From the NCBI GenBank assembly GCA_030430025.1, contig JAUIGR010000001.1:1-64000 (forward strand): a DNA stretch of 64,000 bases. The letters run 5' to 3'. Shown here piece by piece: positions 43,163 through 50,923 of this stretch. Made by a program: the position numbers and the translations under genes. The first letter of the stretch is position 1, and the number at the start of each line of letters is the position of its first letter. The DNA is from Gammaproteobacteria bacterium. GTDB lineage: Bacteria > Pseudomonadota > Gammaproteobacteria > Xanthomonadales > Marinicellaceae. Below the pieces are notes generated by a model, which ran no database searches, was not told the DNA's origin, and worked only from the letters and a program-made list of their open reading frames with translations.

Positions 43163-43635
43163 ACTGAATCGTCCTGAATGGAAATAATTAGCTCTTTTCT
43201 CAGGTCTGCTGCGGTCTTTTCAGGTAAGCCATTCAATGTCACAGAGGCATCTCGGGTGCCAGCGGTGTGGACAACTAACTTGGCTAAGTTATAACGACGT
43301 TCTAATGGTCCAGTGGTGATGTCTGTATGTTGAACTCTATTTCTTGGGATGATAATCAGCTGTTGCCAAAATACACCCTTATTAATGATTAATCCTTCTT
43401 TTGATAACGCATATTGATACTTTTTGTACCACGCCATTACGTAGGCTTTAAGTAGCAATGCCAGTAATAACCAAGTACAAAATGTAATTACTAGGGCACT
43501 ATACCAAACCAAATCAATAGCAAAGTATGTCAGAATGAAGACAGGAATTGTGATTAATCCGGTCCACAACCAAGTCAGTAATCTCAGTAGTTGGCGGTAT
43601 TCAGGTGCTAAAGCACGGCGTTCAAATATTTTCAT
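43159..43635 (-). CDS. PH-domain membrane protein, YdbS-like
   Basis: The 158-residue protein has two adjacent membrane segments (TWLWTGLITIPVFILTYFAIDL and a second near 50-70) and one bPH2 domain (LSKEGLIINKGVFWQQLIIIPRNRVQHTDI, then VHTAGTRDASVTLNGLP). It is the short partner that regularly precedes YdbT. Co-translated with the next gene by a 4-base overlap. Function unknown. Confidence 0.82.
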   Translation of the reverse strand: MKIFERRALAPEYRQLLRLLTWLWTGLITIPVFILTYFAIDLVWYSALVITFCTWLLLALLLKAYVMAWYKKYQYALSKEGLIINKGVFWQQLIIIPRNRVQHTDITTGPLERRYNLAKLVVHTAGTRDASVTLNGLPEKTAADLRKELIISIQDDSV

Positions 43636-43683
43636 TCCAGTCAGTTTTTAGAAAAAGTAATGGCTGTACATCAGCTCTTAGTT

Positions 43684-43932
43684 AGTCAGTCCTGAAAAAG
43701 TCCTTCCTGGCCTTTTCCAACATCGGTCAAAAAAACACTTAAGCGCAAAAGTGTGATTTTGCTGATGTTTTTTGACCTTACTTGAGCCTGATGGCTCAAG
43801 GTGGCACGTCCTTGTGGCACACCGTCGACCGGAAAAAAGCATTGAACCACTTGTTTTCTGGTCGAAAAAATATGGAGATTTTAATAAATTTATCTTATTC
43901 AACAATAACTTATGCATTTTTCAGGTTCGACT
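43684..43932 (+). repeat. Dispersed structured intergenic element, copy B (full length, MITE-like)
   Basis: This 249-bp element starts AGTCAGTCCTGAAAAAG and ends with the inverted GCATTTTTCAGGTTCGACT. The ends form imperfect terminal repeats: AGTC, three differing bases, then CCTGAAAAA. Inside are hairpins GGTCAAAAAA with TTTTTTGACC, CTTGAGCC with GGCTCAAG, and GTGGCAC with a partly decayed partner. TAGTCAGT occurs at both ends (43683-43690 and 43932-43939), which could be a duplicated target. It fills most of the gap between the YdbS-like and SPFH genes and has no coding capacity. Confidence 0.8.
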
Positions 43933-43941
43933 AGTCAGTTG

Positions 43942-44832
43942 TCAATTTTTATCCGATAAATGCATTAATGGCAGTGGTTGTGGTGAATTACTATCAATAA
44001 AGTATATTTTTGAAGCAGGGTCTTTCGATATGCTTTTCAAAGCTTCCAAAGATTGTAATTTGACGTAGTTAGGATTGCTTCCAATGGCATCATTGATTTT
44101 TTCGATTTCATAAGCTTGTGCGTCTGCCAGAACGCGTCTTTTTTGTGCTTCTTCTTCGGCTGCTTTGCGTTGGGCTTCTGCAGCAGCAATTAGTTGCTGT
44201 TGTTCTGTTTTATATCGTTCCAATTCAGCTTTTTGTTTTTCGACCTCTTGTTCTCTTTCTTTTTTCGCTTCAATAGCTTTGGTAATGAAAGGAGGTAAGG
44301 ATATGTCCCGAATCAGTACGGCTGAAATATTGATCCCTTTCGGTGCTAAGTATTCAGCCAAACCTGTTGTTAAATCCGTTTGTAGTTGTTCTTGCGTTTC
44401 TTCCAAGAAAAAGTCTTCAGCGCGCTTAATAGACTTACCTTGTTCTCTCAGTAGTGAACGCAGCTTAGGAACTAACTGTACTTGCAACATGTTTTCTATG
44501 GTTCCCGTTTCCTGGAGCATTTTGGATGCCATTTCTCCATTCAGGCGATATTGCACTGAGACATCGATTTTTGTCTGTAATTGGTCCTGGGATGGTACTT
44601 GTGCTTGCTCAAAGTGTGTTTTTTCTCGGACATCAAATGTATGAAATTTAAGCAGAGGATTGACTGGAATATTCAGTCCTTCTTTGTAGGCATTTGGTTG
44701 TACTGCACCAAAAAGTGTACCAACAGCGACATGACCGGCTGGCACTGATACCCAAAAACGAGATCCAATGGCAAATAAAATGATGAGGATGATAATAGGA
44801 ATAAATTTAGTAAAAGTTATTTTTTGATTCAT
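43942..44832 (-). CDS. SPFH/prohibitin-family membrane protein
   Basis: The ATG at 44832 follows GGAGGAATT, a very good ribosome binding site. The 296-residue protein has one N-terminal membrane segment (FIPIIILIILFAIGSRFWV). The SPFH domain follows (VPAGHVAVGTLFGAVQPNAYKEGLN, VSVQYRLNGE, KGINISAVLIRDI), then a long Glu/Gln/Lys/Ala coiled coil (about 190-245). It resembles prohibitin and HflC proteins, which form rings that organise membrane proteases or microdomains. No FtsH or HflK neighbour is present. Confidence 0.87.
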   Translation of the reverse strand: MNQKITFTKFIPIIILIILFAIGSRFWVSVPAGHVAVGTLFGAVQPNAYKEGLNIPVNPLLKFHTFDVREKTHFEQAQVPSQDQLQTKIDVSVQYRLNGEMASKMLQETGTIENMLQVQLVPKLRSLLREQGKSIKRAEDFFLEETQEQLQTDLTTGLAEYLAPKGINISAVLIRDISLPPFITKAIEAKKEREQEVEKQKAELERYKTEQQQLIAAAEAQRKAAEEEAQKRRVLADAQAYEIEKINDAIGSNPNYVKLQSLEALKSISKDPASKIYFIDSNSPQPLPLMHLSDKN

Positions 44833-44897
44833 AATTCCTCCAAAATAGGTGCTTTTTGATTGTAGCAAAATTTGATTTTAAAAACTTAAGTCAAGGG

Positions 44898-45884
44898 TCA
44901 TGAGGGTAACAAAAAATCAAGTCCGTATGGATCATCGTCATTACTCAAATAAGCTCCCAGTTCATCAATTTCGCACAGGTAAACAAATCCCCTGTCATTG
45001 ACTTTGTTTTGGTTAGCATAATGAATTATTTTTTCCGTAGAGCTGTTATTGTCGCATACTGCAAAAACGGTTGGTCCAGATCCTGATATACCAGTTGCCA
45101 GTGCGCCACAAGATCTTGCATAATCACGAAACCCAGTGAAATGTGGTAATAGAGATTCTCGGTAGGGTGCTGCCAATAGGTCGTACAAGTGTTCTGCAGC
45201 CAATGCTTCTGAACCTAGGTTCAAAGCTTGGATGAAAACTGCCAGGTTTTTGGCGTGGTTGATGGCGGTTTCCATATTCACTTGTGTTGGCAATATTGAA
45301 CGAGCTTTTGCAGTCAGTACTTCATCGCCATTATAAAATAACATAATTCGCCAGTGACGTGGAAAAGGGACTGGAATAACGGGTAAATCTTTTGACTGAG
45401 TTATTAATTGAAACCCTCCGATCAGGCATGGTGCGACATTATCCATACATGGTTTTCCACCTGTATAAATTGCCTCCATTTCCGCAGCGATGTTTAATAA
45501 TTCTATCAAGCTGAGAAAGTCGTCATAATAGTGATTTAAGGCCACCAAAGCAGCGACAATAGAAGCAGCACTCGATCCTAGCCCTGACCCTATAGGCAAG
45601 TTTTTAATTAATGTGATATCAATGGGTGATTTTCTGGCATGGGACTGTATGAACAGATCATACATTTTTTGGCTAACCATTGAAACCAGATTTTGTTTGC
45701 CTGAAGGTACTTCGGTTGCAAATTCTCCCTTGACATTGAATGTAAAAATATCTGACTCAGTGATTTCTACCACATCACCTAGAGGAGGGCCATTGAGTGG
45801 TCGAATACACAACCCCAAAACATCAAAACCAACTGAAAAATTACCAATGGTAATGGGGGCGAATGCTGAGATGGTAGTTGTCAT
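44898..45884 (-). CDS. thrB: Homoserine kinase
   Basis: ThrB phosphorylates homoserine for threonine synthesis. The 328-residue GHMP kinase has APITIGNFSVGFDVLG at the N-terminus, the ATP loop PIGSGLGSSAAS, and the C-terminal GISGSGPTVFAVCD. The NFSVGFDVLG segment and length distinguish it from other GHMP enzymes such as IspE. thrA and thrC are absent nearby, so the gene is isolated from its usual operon. No strong ribosome binding site is seen before the ATG. Confidence 0.92.
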   Translation of the reverse strand: MTTTISAFAPITIGNFSVGFDVLGLCIRPLNGPPLGDVVEITESDIFTFNVKGEFATEVPSGKQNLVSMVSQKMYDLFIQSHARKSPIDITLIKNLPIGSGLGSSAASIVAALVALNHYYDDFLSLIELLNIAAEMEAIYTGGKPCMDNVAPCLIGGFQLITQSKDLPVIPVPFPRHWRIMLFYNGDEVLTAKARSILPTQVNMETAINHAKNLAVFIQALNLGSEALAAEHLYDLLAAPYRESLLPHFTGFRDYARSCGALATGISGSGPTVFAVCDNNSSTEKIIHYANQNKVNDRGFVYLCEIDELGAYLSNDDDPYGLDFLLPS

Positions 45885-46064
45885 CAGTGAGCATGGTTTA
45901 GAATGTTTGAATTTTAATACAGTTTAACGTTGTTAATCAAAAAGATCCCTATTTGCATCGGGCATAGCCAAAAAATCAGATGCTGCGTTATGCTCACTTG
46001 AAAGGCAATGAGCATTCCGCGTGAGCATGTCTTGCCTGTTATTTTTTTGCGTTGCCAGAAAAAT

Positions 46065-46090
46065 TACCTCATTAATTAGAGATGCCCTAA
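46065..46090 (-). repeat. Copy of the 3'-end motif seen after the 30391 gene
   Basis: TACCTCATTAATTAGAGATGCCCTAA matches the motif at 30363-30387 with a few changes. It also lies close to the 3' end of a minus-strand gene (M28 peptidase). Further upstream, GCTCAC (45992) and GTGAGC (46021) form another inverted pair. Otherwise the gap 45885-46064 has no gene. Confidence 0.45.
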
Positions 46091-46099
46091 ATATGCTCG

Positions 46100-47506
46100 T
46101 TATTCTGAGTCTTGTAAATTAAAGCCAAAGTTTTCAGTGGTATTGGCAACTAAAGCCGTCACCACCACCCAAGCAGCGACATTTTGAGCTAATTTTTGTG
46201 GATCAATTTTGTCTAAGGTATCATTGGCTGTATGATGGTAGTCAAAATATTCGGTTCCATCCTGTGCTAAGCTAAATACCGCCATTCCTGCTTCTCTTAA
46301 GGGTGTCAGGTCAGCACCAGAGAAAGATTGGTTGCCTGCGTAATCAATGCCCAATGGTTTGAGTAAATTTAGGATATCATTAATCAGCGGTAGTGCTTTG
46401 TTATCAATACGTGTCCCGAATGCGTAAATGTTACCTGCGCCAAAATCTGATTCACCACCCAGAATATGTTGTTTCATCTCACCTTGGTGAGCTTCATAAT
46501 AGGCTTTAGCTCCTGACAACCCATATTCTTCATTGGCCCATAAGATGACACGAATAGTGCGTTTAGGTTGGCCAATATGTTCTTTGATCAATTTTGCCGT
46601 GGCCATGGTGATGGCACAACCAGAGGCATCATCAATCGCACCCGTTCCAAGATCCCAAGAGTCCAGGTGACCTCCAATAATGATGTATTCATCTGGTTGT
46701 TCAGAACCAAGCATATCCCCAATAACGTTGTATGAAGTGTATTCTCCATCAAAATCAGATCCGAGAGTAAATCTCAATATCACAGCTTGGTCTCGCTTAA
46801 GTATATTAACTAAGAGATCTGCATCTGGGTTGGATAAAGCGCCTGCTGGTACTGTGGAAATGTTGTCGTCATGATTCATTACACCAGTATGTGGTGTTCG
46901 GTTGTTATCTGTACCAATTGATCGGATGAGTGTACCAATACCTCCTTTGGCAGCAGTGACTTGTGCTGCTGAAGATCGAGCAGCTACAGCTGTACCATAG
47001 CCTGAACCGTCTTTATGTCGTTCCATTCGATTGCTGATGAAGGTAATTTTGCCTTTGATCTCTTCAGGATTTGCTGTTTTCAGTTCCTCCAATGTAGAAA
47101 AATGAATCACTTGACCTGTAATACCTTCTTTCGGTGTGGGTGTAGATTGCCCTAGTGCAGTGATGGTCAATGGCTGTTGATATGGGCTTATAATTTCAGC
47201 GGTTTCTTCTCCGCGAACCCAGCGCCTAAAGGTCACAGGCTCTAGTGTCACACGATCAAAACCTAGCAAATTAAATTTAGCTTTAGCCCAAGCGACCGCT
47301 TTAGCATCACCTTCACTGCCTGCTAATCTTGCTCCCACTTCGGTGGTCAAAGATTCAGTAAGTTCGTAAGCCAGCATGTCATTGAGCGCATAGTCTCGTA
47401 ATTGTTTAACTTGAGATAATAACTTCGGAGAATAATGCGATTGTTGATGGTCGCTGGCCATGGCTGTTCCATAGATCAAAATTGCAATAAGTAGTAATTT
47501 TTTCAT
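46100..47506 (-). CDS. Exported M28-family zinc aminopeptidase
   Basis: The 468-residue protein starts with a signal peptide (MKKLLLIAILIYGTAMAS). The M28 zinc site appears in order: H and D of GGHLDSWDLGTGAIDDASG, the catalytic EE of LWANEEYGLSGA, D of GGESDFGAG, and H of DYHHTANDTLDKID. A PA-like insert lies between about 120 and 250. It probably trims peptides in the periplasm or outside. The ATG has a weak GAGAATGAA ahead. It is transcribed separately from the M16 gene. Confidence 0.9.
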   Translation of the reverse strand: MKKLLLIAILIYGTAMASDHQQSHYSPKLLSQVKQLRDYALNDMLAYELTESLTTEVGARLAGSEGDAKAVAWAKAKFNLLGFDRVTLEPVTFRRWVRGEETAEIISPYQQPLTITALGQSTPTPKEGITGQVIHFSTLEELKTANPEEIKGKITFISNRMERHKDGSGYGTAVAARSSAAQVTAAKGGIGTLIRSIGTDNNRTPHTGVMNHDDNISTVPAGALSNPDADLLVNILKRDQAVILRFTLGSDFDGEYTSYNVIGDMLGSEQPDEYIIIGGHLDSWDLGTGAIDDASGCAITMATAKLIKEHIGQPKRTIRVILWANEEYGLSGAKAYYEAHQGEMKQHILGGESDFGAGNIYAFGTRIDNKALPLINDILNLLKPLGIDYAGNQSFSGADLTPLREAGMAVFSLAQDGTEYFDYHHTANDTLDKIDPQKLAQNVAAWVVVTALVANTTENFGFNLQDSE

Positions 47507-47578
47507 TTCATTCTCAATTTTTGTATTCGATATGTTTCAGATTGTAGCCGAAGAAGGTGAATGATTAAAAAGTAGAGA

Positions 47579-47610
47579 TAAAAAAGCCGAAGTTAACCTC
47601 GGCTTTTTTA
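47579..47610 (-). terminator. Rho-independent terminator of the M16 peptidase gene
   Basis: AAAAAAGCCGA pairs with TCGGCTTTTTT over an 8-base loop. Read on the minus strand it follows the M16 stop codon and is followed by a T run. Confidence 0.83.
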
Positions 47611-47633
47611 TTGGCGAGCACCAAGTGGTCACA

Positions 47634-50381
47634 TCAGTCGGTATTAACCTTTTGACCATCGCCACCTTTGATGATGGAAAAATTTTCTAGTTTGACATAT
47701 TTTTGGAAGGCCATGTTGACATCCAAAATAGTTAGGTCCTTAATGGCCTGTTCATATTTTTTATTCCATTCTTGGTTGCGATCCAAATCTATGTAGTTAC
47801 GCAAGGTATTAGCTAATCGGTTATCTTTGGCTCGATCAATGCGGTTATTTTGTAGCACACCTTTTTTGGCACCTTCTAGTTCTTCCTCAGTGAAACCGTC
47901 AGTGAGTACTTTTTCCATTTCTTCTTGAAATGCTACTTCGACTTTATTCAGGTTTTCAGGAGCACAAATAGCATAAGCTCCAAGAACAGCGCGATCATCA
48001 TAGCTGCTGGCTTGGAAATATGATCCAGCACTGTAACTCATGCCATCCTTTTGACGTAAGCGGTTAGATAATCGGCTGGATAGAAAACCACCACCTAACA
48101 TTTGGTTAGCCATATATAGTGCAGGATAGTCCTCGTGATCATCGTTAATAGGAAGTAACATTGCGGCTGCAAAAGCGGCATTGGATTTATCAGGTGTATT
48201 GATGAATTTATTGATGGCATCTACTTGATTGAATTCAGCGGGTACTCTTTGATAAGGGACATTGCTTTTCCATTTGCCAAATGAATCTTCCAAAACTTTC
48301 AAGGTGGCAGTTTCATCAAAGTCACCGACAATGGCGATATCTGCATCTTGAGTGCCATAAAAATCTGTATGAAAATCTATAAGGTCTTTAACAGTAACAG
48401 CTTTAATGGCATTGATTTCTTCATCAATAGTCATCTGGTATAGAGGATGTCCTGGTTCATATACATTCATGTGCTTATTGAGCTGACGAAATACTTGTGA
48501 GTTTGGTTGTTGCTTTTGCTGCTCCAGAGCAACAATGTGTTCTTGTTTCAGTACCTCCAACTCCTTGGGATCAAAGGCAGGTTGTTTAAATACCTCGCCA
48601 ATTAAATTGATCACCTTGGGTAGGTTTTCTTTGGTGGTGGTGACGCTGGCTATAGCTCCAAGAGCTGAGCCAGAAACTGCTACATTGGCTTTGAGATTAT
48701 CAAACGCCGCTTGTAGTGCTTTTCGATCAAGTCGTTCTGTACCTCGTTGTAACATGCCTGCTGTTAAATCACCGATAATGGATAAGTTTTGTAAAGCTTC
48801 AACATTGCCTAAGTCCAAACCAATACGAAGAACCACAGATTCGCCTCGGGTTTTCTTATTGACATAGGCTAGTTTAGCTCCACCTGTCAGTGTTTTATGT
48901 ACAGTACGCGCATCTATGTTCTCAAATGAGGGGTCAAAATCTTCGCCCTGCGCTATGGCTTTGCGTCCTTTATAATCTTTCACCATATTTTGAACTTGGG
49001 CTAAAGAGTAGCGAGTGATACTGTCAGCACGGTCTGGTTTTTCTTCAGGTATAAATAATCCTAATGTTCTGTTGTCATTAACCAAAAATTCTTCTGCTGC
49101 AGCCTGAACCTGGGCAACTGTTACTTGTTCAAGGCGGTCACGGTCTAAAAACATCATTCGCCAGTCACCCATTCCCAGCCAATTACTGATTTTTAAAGCA
49201 ATGCCTTGAGATGAATTAAACGACAGTTCGAATTGTTTGAGTAAATTTGTTTTGGCTTGTTGTACTTCTTCCTCAGCAATCCGATTATCCTTGATATTCT
49301 CGAGAACATTTAACATCGCTTCTTTGGCTTCATTTAAGCTCTTATCTTTAGCCAGTTGGCTCATAAATACTACGACACTGGGCTCAGCCCATTGAATTGA
49401 TGAGCCATATGAACTGGCTGCTAATTCTTTTTTAACGACTTCATTGTGAAGCCGACCAAATCTAGGGTCTGCAAGTATCTGTGTTAATACTTTTACTGCG
49501 GGAAATCTAGCATCAACGCCAGCAGGAACATGGTACATGGCCGCAGCAATTTGAACATCACCAGGACGACGAATAGTCACTTGGCGCTCACCGTCTTTTA
49601 TATTTTCTTCGGTATATAATGGTGTTAGTTTACGTTTGGGTTTAGGGATCGGGCCAAAGTATTGTTTGATTAATTTTAAGGTTTCTGTCTCATCGATCTT
49701 ACCCGCTACAACCAATGTAGCATTGTCTGGCTGGTAATATTTTTTGTAGAAGTTTTTGAGATTGCTGATATCAACATTTTCTAAATCTGATCGCGCTCCA
49801 ATGGTGGTTTTGCCATAATTATGCCAATCATAAGAGATGGCTAATAAACGTTGAGTTAACACTCTGCCAGGATTATTTTCACCTCTTTCTAGCTCGTTTC
49901 GAACCACAGTCATCTCAGAATCTAAATCTTTTTTTGCTATAAAGGAGTTAACCATGCGATCGGCTTCTAAATCCAGTGCCCAATCGAGGTTTTCTTTGGT
50001 GGCAGTGAATGTTTCATAGTAGTTGGTGCGATCTGTCCAGGTGGTGCCATTCGGCTCAGCACCACGGTCTGTTAATTCTTTGTAAATGTTCTTGTGACGT
50101 GGTGTGCCTTTAAAAACCAGATGTTCTAGCAAATGAGCCATTCCGGTTTCACCATAGTTCTCGTGTTTTGACCCAACGCGGTATGTGACATTAACAGTGA
50201 TGGTTTCTTGACTTGGGTCAGGGAACATTAACACTTGTAGACCATTTTCCAACTTATATTCAGTGATACCTTCAACAGATGTAACCTTGGTTATGCCTTT
50301 CGGTAGTTTAGCCCAAGCAGAACTGCTCAGTATTACGACGCATAACACGCTGGTTAACAATGGACGTGACATGATCTTCAT
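47634..50381 (-). CDS. Exported M16-family (pitrilysin-like) metallopeptidase
   Basis: The ATG at 50381 has GAGGG a few bases upstream and gives a signal peptide (PLLTSVLCVVILSSSAWA). The 915-residue protein has the inverted zinc motif HLLEH (83-87) in GMAHLLEHLVFKGT and the downstream zinc Glu in the ELERGENNPG region. A second, non-catalytic M16 half from about 480 onward lacks the HxxEH. Length and layout fit two-domain M16 peptidases in the periplasm that break down small proteins or peptides. It has its own terminator and is likely monocistronic. Confidence 0.9.
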   Translation of the reverse strand: MKIMSRPLLTSVLCVVILSSSAWAKLPKGITKVTSVEGITEYKLENGLQVLMFPDPSQETITVNVTYRVGSKHENYGETGMAHLLEHLVFKGTPRHKNIYKELTDRGAEPNGTTWTDRTNYYETFTATKENLDWALDLEADRMVNSFIAKKDLDSEMTVVRNELERGENNPGRVLTQRLLAISYDWHNYGKTTIGARSDLENVDISNLKNFYKKYYQPDNATLVVAGKIDETETLKLIKQYFGPIPKPKRKLTPLYTEENIKDGERQVTIRRPGDVQIAAAMYHVPAGVDARFPAVKVLTQILADPRFGRLHNEVVKKELAASSYGSSIQWAEPSVVVFMSQLAKDKSLNEAKEAMLNVLENIKDNRIAEEEVQQAKTNLLKQFELSFNSSQGIALKISNWLGMGDWRMMFLDRDRLEQVTVAQVQAAAEEFLVNDNRTLGLFIPEEKPDRADSITRYSLAQVQNMVKDYKGRKAIAQGEDFDPSFENIDARTVHKTLTGGAKLAYVNKKTRGESVVLRIGLDLGNVEALQNLSIIGDLTAGMLQRGTERLDRKALQAAFDNLKANVAVSGSALGAIASVTTTKENLPKVINLIGEVFKQPAFDPKELEVLKQEHIVALEQQKQQPNSQVFRQLNKHMNVYEPGHPLYQMTIDEEINAIKAVTVKDLIDFHTDFYGTQDADIAIVGDFDETATLKVLEDSFGKWKSNVPYQRVPAEFNQVDAINKFINTPDKSNAAFAAAMLLPINDDHEDYPALYMANQMLGGGFLSSRLSNRLRQKDGMSYSAGSYFQASSYDDRAVLGAYAICAPENLNKVEVAFQEEMEKVLTDGFTEEELEGAKKGVLQNNRIDRAKDNRLANTLRNYIDLDRNQEWNKKYEQAIKDLTILDVNMAFQKYVKLENFSIIKGGDGQKVNTD

Positions 50382-50553
50382 AAATCCCTCGTACATAAAA
50401 AAAGCAACATTCTATAAGAAGAGCTATGGAATGAATAGGGTGTAAAGTCATGGGCATAATATTCTTTTGTTGTTGGAAAACTAAAATATTAAAACCAGTT
50501 CATTAGTTTTGATGTTGATTACTTCTGTTTAGAGCTGATGAATAGCTGTAAGT
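50382..50553. other. Gap upstream of the M16 gene
   Basis: This AT-rich stretch would carry the promoter of the M16 gene; no reliable -35/-10 pair was picked. No small gene is supported. Confidence 0.4.
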
Positions 50554-50816
50554 AGTCAGTCCTGAAAAAGTCCTTCCTGGCCTTTTCCCGCATCGGTCAA
50601 AAAAACACTTAAGCGCAAAAGTGTGATTTTGCTGATGTTTTTTTGACCATCGACCATAAAAAAGTTTCTGGAAAACTTTTTAACGTTAGCCTGAGAGCCG
50701 CATGGAAGCGGCGAATAAAAATGCATCGTGACACCTGTTTCCTGGTCGAAAAAATGTGCAAAATTGAAATAACTCTTTATATTTAACAATACGTTATGCA
50801 TTTTTCAGGTTCGATT
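50554..50816 (+). repeat. Dispersed structured intergenic element, copy C (full length, variant middle)
   Basis: The first 105 bases nearly match copy B (AGTCAGTCCTGAAAAAG, then the GGTCAAAAAA hairpin). The last 80 bases match copy B again (TGGTCGAAAAAAT, ACAATACGTTATGCATTTTT, end CAGGTTCGATT). The middle 85 bases are different and carry their own hairpins (AAAAAGTTT with AAACTTTTT, GCCGC with GCGGC). The shared ends with a different centre suggest modular exchange. Confidence 0.78.
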
Positions 50817-50878
50817 ATTTAGGAGATCGTTATGAAATGAAAAACATTAACTATCACCTATAGATCTTAAAAGTTCAA

Positions 50879-50901
50879 GAAAGGCTCGTATAGAGCCTTT
50901 C
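50879..50901 (-). terminator. Hairpin terminator of the patatin gene
   Basis: GAAAGGCTC and GAGCCTTTC form a perfect 9-bp stem with a 5-base loop, 23 bases after the stop codon. On the minus strand it is followed by TTGAACTTTT, a modest T-rich tail. Confidence 0.6.
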
Positions 50902-50923
50902 AAATCAGTAATTGATTATCTTC

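Noticed and set aside
44165-44644. 159-codon plus-strand frame inside the SPFH gene
   Set aside because: It is Ser/Cys-rich, typical of the reverse strand of a Glu/Gln/Ala coiled coil, and the SPFH protein is clearly the real product.
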